In this document: piece after piece, positions 57,676-64,000 of the stretch
Position numbering within the stretch: the first letter of the stretch is position 1
How the letters are laid out: the number at the start of each line of letters is the position of its first letter
Notes under the pieces: model-generated
The model's database searches: none
Told to the model about the DNA's origin: nothing
Seen by the model: only the letters and a program-made list of their open reading frames with translations
Made by a program: the position numbers and the translations under genes
Origin: Isoptericola croceus
GTDB taxonomy: Bacteria; Actinomycetota; Actinomycetes; Actinomycetales; Cellulomonadaceae
Length of the DNA stretch: 64,000 nt
Assembly: GCF_029382255.1 (NCBI RefSeq)
Contig: NZ_JARLLG010000001.1
Span: forward strand, 1,054,001-1,118,000
Reading direction: 5' to 3'

Positions 57676-59826
57676 GTGTCGATGGGCAAGCCGACCGAGA
57701 GTGACGAGAACCTGCCCGAGCAGGGCAGTGCCGCGTCACCGGGCAGCTCCACGCCACCGGAAGCCCCCGAGGCGCAGGCCGCGCCCGACGTCCCGGAGGA
57801 GCCCGACGACGCCCCGTACCAACCGACGGTGCGCGCCTACGAGCAACGTCAGGTCGTCGGTACCGCGACAGTGCGTGGCGCGGCGAACGCGGAGATCCCG
57901 AGTGCGCCGTCCGGCCCGCCCACCGAGGCCATCCAGACGGTGAGCAGCCCGGCCGCCAGCTCTGCGGAGCCCCCGCCCTCTGGCACCTCCGGGACCCCGC
58001 TCGAAGGGCTCCAGGGCGACGGCGCCCCCAGCCGCTGGCCGAAGGTGCTGCTGGGCGTGGCGGGCGCCGTCGTCGTGCTGGCGGGGTTGTTCGTCGGGGC
58101 GCAGTGGTTCCTCTCCGACTCGGTGCCGTCGGGGACGACGGTCGCGGGGGTGGACATCGGCGGCCTCGACGCCTCGGAGGCCGTGACCGCTCTCGAGCGC
58201 GGGCTGGGTCCCCGGGCTGCCGAACCGGTCACGGTGCGGGCCGGCGACGTCTCCAGCACCGTGGACCCCGCCGAGGCGGGGCTGGCGTTCGACGCACCAG
58301 GGACCGTCGAGGGGCTGACCGGGTTCTCCCTCGACCCGTCCCGGCTCGTCGAGCACCTGGCGGGGGGCGGCGAGAAGGCACCGGTGGTCGACGTCGACCG
58401 CTCCGCCCTGACGGCGACGGTCGCGTCCGTGGCGAGCTCGCTCGCCACGGAACCCGTCGACGGGACGGTGCGGTTCGCCGACGGGGAGCCTGCCGCCACC
58501 GAGGCCGCCGACGGGACGGAGGTCGTCATCGACGCGGCCGAGGACGTGCTCGTCGAGTCGTGGCTCGTGACGACCGGCCCCGTCGAGCTCCCCGTCGAGG
58601 CCGTGCCCCCGGCGGTCGACCAGGCGGCTACCGACGCGGCGTACGCCCTGGCGGAGGAGATCGTCTCGGGGCCCGTCAGGGTGCAGGTCGGCGAGCAGAG
58701 CCCCGAGCTGCCGGCGCGTGTCATCGCGCGGTCGACGTCGTTCGTCCCGGCCGACGGCGCCCTCGTGGCCGAGTTCGACGGCGACCGGCTCACCAGCGCC
58801 CTCATCGACCGCACGGACGATCTGCTGCGTGAGCCGGACGACGCCCGCTTCGAGTTCTCCGGGGGGAAGCCGACGATCGTCGGCGGCGAGACGGGGACCA
58901 CGCTCGACCCGGACGACGTGGCGTCGGCCGTCGGCGAGGCAGCGCAGGGCACCGAGCGGGAGACCACGGTCGAGCTGGTCGAGGAAGACCCGGAGGACTC
59001 CGCCGCCTCGCTGGAGGAGCTCGGCATCAAGGAGGTCGTCTCGGAGTTCTCCACACCGCTGACCAGCGAGCCGGTGCGCACCAAGAACCTGGTGCGGGGC
59101 GCCGAGCTCGTCAACGAGACACTCGTCAAGCCCGGCGAGACCTTCTCGCTGGTGGACACGCTGTCGCCGATCGACACCTCGAACGGGTTCTTCTCCGCCG
59201 GTGTCGTGAGCAACGGCGTCCACGTGGACGCCGTCGGGGGAGGGCTGTCGCAGCTCGCGACCACCACGTACAACGCCGGCTTCTTCGCCGGGTTCGACGA
59301 CGTCGAGCACCGGCAGCACAGCTACTGGTTCAGCCGGTACCCGGCGGGTCGCGAGGCGACCATCTACGTGGGCTCGATCGACATGAAGTTCAAGAACGAC
59401 ACCCCCTACGGCGCACTCATGCAGAGCTACGTCTCCGACGGCAGGCTGCACGTGAAGGTCTGGTCGACGGAGTACTACGACGTGAAGGAGTCGGACTCCG
59501 GCAAGCAGGACGTGGTGCCGATCAAGACGGTCGACAAGTCGGGCAGCGCGGACTGTGAGCCCTACCCCGGGGGTGAGGCCGGGTTTGCCATCACCGTCTA
59601 CCGCAAGGTCTACCTCGACGGTGATCTCGTCAAGGACGAGTCCAACTTCTGGCGGTACAAGCCGGACGACGCCGTGAGCTGCAGCAAGGCGCAGGGCAGC
59701 GGCCGGGCCAGCGAGAGAAGCAGCGACCGGGCCAGCGAGAGAAGCGGCGGCCGCGGCGACGACCGGGGCCGCGGCAGTGACGACGGCAGGGACGACGACA
59801 AGGACGACGACAAGGACGACGACTGA
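57676..59826 (+). CDS. VanW-family membrane-anchored protein
   Basis: A 716-residue protein. Residues 1-122 are a disordered, acidic and proline-rich cytoplasmic region; 123-146 are one membrane helix ('VLLGVAGAVVVLAGLFVGAQW'); the outside part has two YoaR-like/PG-binding-type repeats (from 'TTVAGVDIGGLDASEA'), then a VanW domain (about 470-610, 'FSTPLTSEPVRTKNLVRGAE', 'FSLVDTLSPIDTSNGF', 'GGLSQLATTTYNAGFFA'). A low-complexity tail of SER/ASER repeats ends in DDDK units. VanW proteins are linked to the cell envelope. The start is GTG 57676 or ATG 57682; TAAGAT at 57594-57599 is a likely -10. Confidence 0.85.
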   Translation: MSMGKPTESDENLPEQGSAASPGSSTPPEAPEAQAAPDVPEEPDDAPYQPTVRAYEQRQVVGTATVRGAANAEIPSAPSGPPTEAIQTVSSPAASSAEPPPSGTSGTPLEGLQGDGAPSRWPKVLLGVAGAVVVLAGLFVGAQWFLSDSVPSGTTVAGVDIGGLDASEAVTALERGLGPRAAEPVTVRAGDVSSTVDPAEAGLAFDAPGTVEGLTGFSLDPSRLVEHLAGGGEKAPVVDVDRSALTATVASVASSLATEPVDGTVRFADGEPAATEAADGTEVVIDAAEDVLVESWLVTTGPVELPVEAVPPAVDQAATDAAYALAEEIVSGPVRVQVGEQSPELPARVIARSTSFVPADGALVAEFDGDRLTSALIDRTDDLLREPDDARFEFSGGKPTIVGGETGTTLDPDDVASAVGEAAQGTERETTVELVEEDPEDSAASLEELGIKEVVSEFSTPLTSEPVRTKNLVRGAELVNETLVKPGETFSLVDTLSPIDTSNGFFSAGVVSNGVHVDAVGGGLSQLATTTYNAGFFAGFDDVEHRQHSYWFSRYPAGREATIYVGSIDMKFKNDTPYGALMQSYVSDGRLHVKVWSTEYYDVKESDSGKQDVVPIKTVDKSGSADCEPYPGGEAGFAITVYRKVYLDGDLVKDESNFWRYKPDDAVSCSKAQGSGRASERSSDRASERSGGRGDDRGRGSDDGRDDDKDDDKDDD

Positions 59827-60716
59827 TGCTCGGACGCACCACCCGCGAGTCCTCGGCGCACGCCGCGCTCGCCGCCCACGAGGCCGGCTGGTCCGGCGTC
59901 GCCGCAGGTTCCCCGGTGCCGTCGGCGGTGCCGGACGAGTCCGGAGAGCTGCTCGACCTGGGGACGATGACGCAGGCTCTCGACACGGTCGCGAGCATCG
60001 ACGACCTTGCCGCCGTCGTCCACCTGGGCCATCCCGAGCAGCCGTCGCCCGCGCTCGAGCAGGCGCTGCTCGCCGGTGACGCCACGCTGCTGGTCACGGC
60101 CGCGGTACCCGTCCGCCCGCAGTGGGTGTGGGTCGCGCCGCCGGGCGTCGTGGGCGGGCAGGCCATCGTCGACGAGGCCGGGATGCGGGACTGTGCGGAC
60201 GTGCTCCGGTCGGTGGGTGTCAGCCCGAGGCTGGTCCCGACGGCTGCACCGGTGGCCGAGCGGGCCGCCCTGGCCGGTGAGCACGGGTCGTTGGTCGTCG
60301 AACGGGCCAAGGTGCCGTCCGGCTGGGTCGAGGTGCCCGGGAGCGAGCGGCTCGCCGAGCAGGGGCCGGTCTGGTACGGGCTGCTGGAGGCGAGTCAGGC
60401 GTGGCCACGGTTCGACGGTCCCGCCCAGGTGTGGCTCGCCTTCGGCCCGTCGGACGACCACCGCGGGTCCCTCCGGCAGACGCTGGAGGTGCTCGCCGAC
60501 GCCGGCGTCGACCTGCAGCACCTGCGTAGCCACCCCTCGACGTACGGCCCGCACGTGTTCCTGACGTCGTTCCGGTGTCCCCGGGTGGCGGTGCTCGATG
60601 CCCTGGTGGCCGAGCTCGACGCCCGGTCCGTGGCGCACCGCACCCTCGCCGTGCTGCCGGGCGAGCGGTTCGAGCCCGGCCCGGATGCGCTGACCCCACG
60701 GTGGGCGGGCGTGTGA
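59826..60716 (+). CDS. Degenerate prephenate dehydratase-like/ACT protein
   Basis: A 296-residue protein whose start overlaps the VanW stop (TGATG) and whose stop overlaps pheA (GTGA). The last 80 residues resemble the ACT domain of PheA: 'LRQTLEVLADAGVDLQHLRSHPSTYGPHVFL', where RSHPS takes the place of the phenylalanine-binding ESRP motif, followed by 'VLDALVAELDARSVAHRTLAVLPG'. The N-terminal 200 residues lack the PheA motifs but are of matching size. It is probably a decayed, non-catalytic PheA paralogue with a possible regulatory role (inference). Confidence 0.65.
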   Translation: MLGRTTRESSAHAALAAHEAGWSGVAAGSPVPSAVPDESGELLDLGTMTQALDTVASIDDLAAVVHLGHPEQPSPALEQALLAGDATLLVTAAVPVRPQWVWVAPPGVVGGQAIVDEAGMRDCADVLRSVGVSPRLVPTAAPVAERAALAGEHGSLVVERAKVPSGWVEVPGSERLAEQGPVWYGLLEASQAWPRFDGPAQVWLAFGPSDDHRGSLRQTLEVLADAGVDLQHLRSHPSTYGPHVFLTSFRCPRVAVLDALVAELDARSVAHRTLAVLPGERFEPGPDALTPRWAGV

Positions 60717-61666
60717 GGGTCGCCTACCTGGGGCCGGAGGGCACCTTCACCCACCAGGCGGTCCGCACCTGGGCTCGGGGCCGGTCCGGGGCGAGGCCCG
60801 TGGAGGCCGTACCGCTCGGCACGGTCGGGGACGTCCACGACGCCGTGTCGTCGGGTGCGGTGGACACCGGTGTCGTCGCGATCGAGAGCTCGGTCGAGGG
60901 GCACGTCGTCCCCTCGCTGGACGCCCTGCTGGGTAGCGCGGACGTCGTCGCGGTCGACGAGGTCGTGCTCGACATCTCCTTCGACGCCTTCGTCCGACCG
61001 GGCCACGGCGAGATCACCGAGGCGACGGCTCACCCGCACGGCCTGGCGCAGTGCCACCGGTTCGTGACCGGGCGCGGGCTCGTCGCCGTGCCTGCCGCGT
61101 CCAACGCGGCGGCCTGCCGCGATGTGGGGCGGCACCAGGTCGCGTTCGGCCCTCGGTTGTGCGGTGAGCTCTACAGCCTGGAGACGCTCGCTGAGGCGGT
61201 CGAGGATTTTCCTGGCGCTCGGACGCGGTTCCTGGTGCTCGACCGCCGGGACAGGGCTGCCGGACGCTTCGCCGTGAGCCGTGGTCAGGAGCCCGACGGC
61301 GCACACACCTGGCGCACGATGCTCGCGATCACCCCGGTGGTGACCGGCCCGGGGGTGCTGGCACGCATCACGGACGCCTTCGGCGTGCGGGGCGTGAACA
61401 TGTCGAGCCTGGTGACCCGGCCGCTCAAGGCGCGCGAGGGTCAGTACGTGTTCGTCGTCACGCTCGACGCCGCCCCGTGGGACCCGCCGGTGCGGGACCT
61501 GTTCGGAGATCTGCTCGCCGCCGGTGATGCCCTCAAGGTGCTCGGCGCCTACCCGGCGACGGCGGGAGAGGGAGGTCTCGACGGCGTGCTGGACGAGCAC
61601 GCCCCGACCGGCAGCGTTCGCGCGTCGGACCCGCCGGTCGTCCTCGACGAGGGGCTGCTGTGGTGA
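60713..61666 (+). CDS. pheA: Prephenate dehydratase
   Basis: A 317-residue PheA. Residues 1-190 are the dehydratase domain with 'VAYLGPEGTFTHQAV', 'VVAIESSVEGHVVPSLDALL' and the catalytic 'TRFLVLDR'. The ACT domain follows ('AITPVVTGPGVLARITDAFG', 'GVNMSSLVTRPLK'), ending 'LKVLGAYPATAGEGG'. It converts prephenate to phenylpyruvate. GTG 60713 overlaps the previous stop by 4 nt; GTG 60701 is possible. The downstream tyrA start overlaps by 4 nt, so both branches of aromatic synthesis are translated from one message. Confidence 0.94.
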   Translation: MRVAYLGPEGTFTHQAVRTWARGRSGARPVEAVPLGTVGDVHDAVSSGAVDTGVVAIESSVEGHVVPSLDALLGSADVVAVDEVVLDISFDAFVRPGHGEITEATAHPHGLAQCHRFVTGRGLVAVPAASNAAACRDVGRHQVAFGPRLCGELYSLETLAEAVEDFPGARTRFLVLDRRDRAAGRFAVSRGQEPDGAHTWRTMLAITPVVTGPGVLARITDAFGVRGVNMSSLVTRPLKAREGQYVFVVTLDAAPWDPPVRDLFGDLLAAGDALKVLGAYPATAGEGGLDGVLDEHAPTGSVRASDPPVVLDEGLLW

Positions 61667-62658
61667 GCGCGGCGGGCCGTCCGGTCGCCGTCGTCGGTCT
61701 CGGCCTCATCGGCGGGTCGTTGGCGCGCCTGCTGGACGCCCGGGGGGTCGACGTCGTGGCCACGGACGCCTCGCCCGCCACGCGCGCCGCAGCGCGCCGG
61801 GCCGGGCTGACGGTCGCCGACGACGTCGCGGCCTGCGTCGCGACGGCAGATCTCGTCGTCCTGGCGACCCCGTTGCGGGCGATGCCTGCCGTGGCGGCCG
61901 AGGTGGCGGCGCACGCCCCGGCGTCGGCGACGGTGACGGACGTCGGCAGCGTGAAGGGCCCGGTCCGCAACGAGGTCTCGGCGGCAGGGCTGGGCGGCAG
62001 GTACGTCGGGGCTCACCCCATGGCTGGTACCGAGCACAGCGGGTTCGACGCCTCGGACGTCGGGCTGCTCGACGCGGTGCGGTGGGCCGTCACCGTCGAC
62101 GCGGCGGTCGACCCGGCGCGGCTCGAGGCGGTCCTCGCCCTGGTCACGGGTCCCTGCGCGGGGACGGTCGCGGTGCTCACCGACGAGGTGCACGACGAGG
62201 CGGCGGCGCTCGTCAGCCACGTGCCGCACGTGGTCGCGACCCAGCTGCTCAACGCCGTCGCCGGCGCGCCGGTGCGGGAGGTCGCGCTCGGCCTCGCCGC
62301 CGGCAGCTTCCGCGACGGCACCCGGGTGGCGTTCACCGACCCGGCCCGCACCGAGGCGATGGTCACGCAGAACGCGGCCTGGGTCGCACCGGCGCTGCGC
62401 AAGGTCGTGCGAGACCTGGAGCTGGTCATCGCAGCGCTGGAGTCGAACGGCTCGACGCACGCCTTCTTCCGCACCGCCGACGACGTCCGGGCGGCGGGCC
62501 GCCGGCAGACGTCTCCTGGCGTGAGCACCGGCGCGGTGGAGCAGGTGCCGTTGGTCGGCGACTGGCCGGCTCTGCTGGTCCGGCGCTGCACAACGGGCGT
62601 CGTCGTGGTCGGCATCACGCCCACCGCTGTCGAGGTGGCGCCGGCACCCGCGAGGTAG
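61663..62658 (+). CDS. tyrA: Prephenate dehydrogenase
   Basis: A 331-residue TyrA with an N-terminal Rossmann fold ('VAVVGLGLIGGSLARLLDAR'), the active-site segment 'GAHPMAGTEHSGFDASD' (catalytic His) and a helical dimerisation domain ('VSHVPHVVATQLLNAVAG'). It oxidatively decarboxylates prephenate to 4-hydroxyphenylpyruvate with NAD(P)+. There is no C-terminal ACT domain of the usual form. The GTG at 61663 overlaps the pheA stop (GTGA). Confidence 0.94.
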   Translation: MSAAGRPVAVVGLGLIGGSLARLLDARGVDVVATDASPATRAAARRAGLTVADDVAACVATADLVVLATPLRAMPAVAAEVAAHAPASATVTDVGSVKGPVRNEVSAAGLGGRYVGAHPMAGTEHSGFDASDVGLLDAVRWAVTVDAAVDPARLEAVLALVTGPCAGTVAVLTDEVHDEAAALVSHVPHVVATQLLNAVAGAPVREVALGLAAGSFRDGTRVAFTDPARTEAMVTQNAAWVAPALRKVVRDLELVIAALESNGSTHAFFRTADDVRAAGRRQTSPGVSTGAVEQVPLVGDWPALLVRRCTTGVVVVGITPTAVEVAPAPAR

Positions 62659-62674
62659 CGCGGAATCGGCGAGG

Positions 62675-62974
62675 TCAGTCGCGCGGGCGCGCGGTCCTTC
62701 GTTCCGGGCGTGGTGGGATCGCCTTGGCGGCCTCGACGTCGGCCGCGGCCACCCGGACCACGGTCCCGGCCCCTGGCGCGTCGGCCCGGGCCGGGTCGCG
62801 CCGCAGGGTCATCCCGTCGGTGCCTGACGCGACGACGACGCCGACGACGTCGGTCCAGCGCTGCCCGGTCGCCTCGGCCTCGGCGGAGGTCAGGCGGCGG
62901 CGCACCACGACCCGGGTCCCGGCCGGCCAGTCTCGCCAGTCGGACGATCCGGGGAGCGCGTGCGGGTTTGTCAC
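62675..62974 (-). CDS. Small SH3-like protein divergent from fdxA
   Basis: A 99-residue protein with a beta-barrel-like pattern 'GTRVVVRRRL', 'WTDVVGVVVASGTDGMTLRRD', 'GTVVRVAAADVEAAKAIPPRP'. The same pattern forms the N-terminal segment of some actinobacterial GNAT acetyltransferases; here the catalytic domain is absent, so the gene may be a stand-alone version or a truncation. The start GTG has TAGTAT 7 nt upstream on the minus strand and no ribosome site, consistent with a leaderless message. Function is unknown. Confidence 0.7.
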   Translation of the reverse strand: MTNPHALPGSSDWRDWPAGTRVVVRRRLTSAEAEATGQRWTDVVGVVVASGTDGMTLRRDPARADAPGAGTVVRVAAADVEAAKAIPPRPERRTARPRD

Positions 62975-62981
62975 GTGAGCG

Positions 62982-62991
62982 ATACTAGAGT
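62982..62991. promoter_or_regulatory. Overlapping divergent -10 boxes, SH3-like gene and fdxA
   Basis: The minus strand reads TAGTAT (62987 to 62982), 7 nt from the GTG of the small gene. The plus strand reads TAGAGT (62986-62991), pointing to fdxA. The two promoters overlap, so the genes may compete for RNA polymerase. Confidence 0.5.
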
Positions 62992-63045
62992 GCCCCGAGT
63001 ACGACCGGAGCTCGCTCCACCCCCGTGACCTGAAAGGGAACTGCA

Positions 63046-63363
63046 GTGACCTACGTGATCGCTCAGCCGTGCGTCGATGTCAAGGACAAGGCGTGCATCG
63101 AGGAGTGTCCCGTGGACTGCATCTACGAGGGCTCCCGCTCGCTCTACATCCACCCGGACGAGTGCGTCGACTGCGGCGCCTGCGAGCCGGTGTGCCCCGT
63201 CGAGGCCATCTACTACGAGGATGACGTCCCCGAAGAGTGGAAGGACTACTACCGGGCGAACGTCGAGTTCTTCGACGACCTCGGCTCGCCGGGCGGCGCG
63301 GCGAAGATGGGCGTCATCGAGAAGGACGACCCGATGATCGCCGGCCTGCCCCCGCAGGCCTGA
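63046..63363 (+). CDS. fdxA: 7Fe ferredoxin
   Basis: A 105-residue ferredoxin with cysteines at 9, 17, 21 and 25 and a second set at 40, 43, 46 and 50 ('CVDCGACEPVCPVEAI'). This C-x7-C-x3-C-x3-CP plus C-x2-C-x2-C-x3-CP arrangement is that of actinobacterial FdxA proteins carrying a [3Fe-4S] and a [4Fe-4S] cluster. It serves as a soluble electron carrier, for example to cytochrome P450s. GAAAGGGA precedes GTG 63046. It is followed by dapC after 21 nt, the same neighbour as in mycobacteria. Confidence 0.95.
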   Translation: MTYVIAQPCVDVKDKACIEECPVDCIYEGSRSLYIHPDECVDCGACEPVCPVEAIYYEDDVPEEWKDYYRANVEFFDDLGSPGGAAKMGVIEKDDPMIAGLPPQA

Positions 63364-63384
63364 GCGCTGCCGCCGGACGCAGGG

Positions 63385-64000
63385 ATGGGATTCGCGGACC
63401 TCAGGTCCCTCGCCTATCCGTGGGACACGCTGGGTGAGGTCCGGGCGACGGCAGCCGCTCATCCCGGCGGGATGGTCGACCTGTCGGTCGGCACGCCCGT
63501 CGACCCCACCCCGGAGGTGGTCCGCGGCGCCCTCGCCGGTGCCGCGGACGCCCCGGGGTACCCCCTGACATACGGCACCGGCGCCCTGCGCGACGCCGTC
63601 GCGGGCTGGTTCGCCCGGCGTCGCGGTGTCCCGGGTCTGGACCCGGCCGGTGTCATGCCGACGGTCGGTTCCAAGGAGCTGGTGGGGCTCCTGCCGAGCC
63701 TGCTGCGCCTCGGCCCCGGCGACGTCGTCGTCCACCCCGAGATCGCCTACCCGACCTACGACGTGGGCGCGCGGCTCGCCGGTGCGACGCCGCTCCCCGC
63801 CGACGACGTCGCTGCCTGGGCCGGGCGCTCCGACGTGCGGCTCGTCTGGGTGAACTCGCCCTCCAACCCCACCGGGGCGGTCGCCGACGTCGACCATCTG
63901 CGCGCGGTCGTGACGGCGGCCCGGGAGATCGGTGCTGTCGTCGTGGGCGACGAGTGCTACGCCGAGCTGCCGTGGGACCCGCGGTGGATCGGTCCCGACG
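63385..64000 (+). CDS. dapC: Succinyldiaminopimelate aminotransferase, N-terminal part
   Basis: The first 205 residues of a fold-type I PLP aminotransferase, cut by the window end. Visible elements are 'VDLSVGTPVDPTPEVVRGAL', 'YGTGALRDAVAGWFARRRG', 'HPEIAYPTYDVGARLAGA' and 'VWVNSPSNPTGA', with 'VVGDECYAELPW' giving the aspartate that pairs with the PLP nitrogen; the PLP lysine lies beyond the edge. The partnership with fdxA matches the mycobacterial dapC locus. It acts in lysine/diaminopimelate synthesis. Confidence 0.88.
   Translation, partial: MGFADLRSLAYPWDTLGEVRATAAAHPGGMVDLSVGTPVDPTPEVVRGALAGAADAPGYPLTYGTGALRDAVAGWFARRRGVPGLDPAGVMPTVGSKELVGLLPSLLRLGPGDVVVHPEIAYPTYDVGARLAGATPLPADDVAAWAGRSDVRLVWVNSPSNPTGAVADVDHLRAVVTAAREIGAVVVGDECYAELPWDPRWIGPD

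Noticed and set aside
59785-59823. DDDK repeats as an enterokinase-type cleavage tag
   Set aside because: The DDDDK site is not present and such a tag has no natural role here; the run is a low-complexity acidic tail.

Overview
The window is a high-G+C actinobacterial chromosome segment. Codons end mostly in G or C, GTG starts are common, several transcripts look leaderless, and a mycothiol gene (mshB) is present. The gene repertoire (Mrp antiporter, PIN-PhoH, ispH next to xseA, typA-mshB, fdxA-dapC) suggests the Micrococcales, possibly near Cellulomonas or Promicromonospora. That placement is inference. No tRNA, rRNA or CRISPR array was seen.

Layout. 1-4.4 kb: the 3' end of a large NAD-glutamate dehydrogenase, then a ketone-body or short-chain acyl-CoA operon (fused CoA-transferase plus thiolase) divergent from a LysR regulator. 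4.4-10.2 kb: a complete six-gene Mrp-type Na+/H+ antiporter operon with subunits A and B fused. 10.6-15.4 kb: PIN-PhoH, fumarase, beta-carbonic anhydrase, a PfkB sugar kinase and xseB. 15.5-19.8 kb: an accessory block (broken methyltransferase, ABC-F ATPase, epoxide hydrolase with a divergent WYL regulator) that separates xseB from xseA. 19.8-30.4 kb: xseA, ispH, an SLC13 permease, rmuC, an ABC-2 exporter, a GNAT protein and ychF.

30.4-35.3 kb is the variable region. The ychF coding end is rewritten in A/T-rich codons. A related copy of that end lies at 31.36-31.39 kb, and a G/C-rich copy that looks like the original host end lies at 33.27-33.29 kb. This is the footprint of one or two elements inserted into the 3' end of ychF. 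The cargo is a methyltransferase, an unknown 116-residue protein and a DUF1990 protein with an unassigned N-terminal region. A 36-bp perfect palindrome lies near the right end. A decayed wHTH-nucleotidyltransferase/HEPN-like pair and an ICMT-like methyltransferase follow.

35.4-40.1 kb: a LysE exporter, a large BTAD/NB-ARC/TPR (SARP-type) regulator with an 11-bp-spaced direct repeat upstream, and a coupled GNAT protein. 40.4-52.4 kb: two complete peptide ABC importer operons, each ordered binding protein, two permeases, double ATPase, with a hairpin after each binding-protein gene. 52.5-64 kb: a BCCT transporter, typA, mshB, a small membrane protein, a VanW-domain protein, a degenerate prephenate-dehydratase-like paralogue, pheA, tyrA, a small SH3-like protein, fdxA and the start of dapC.
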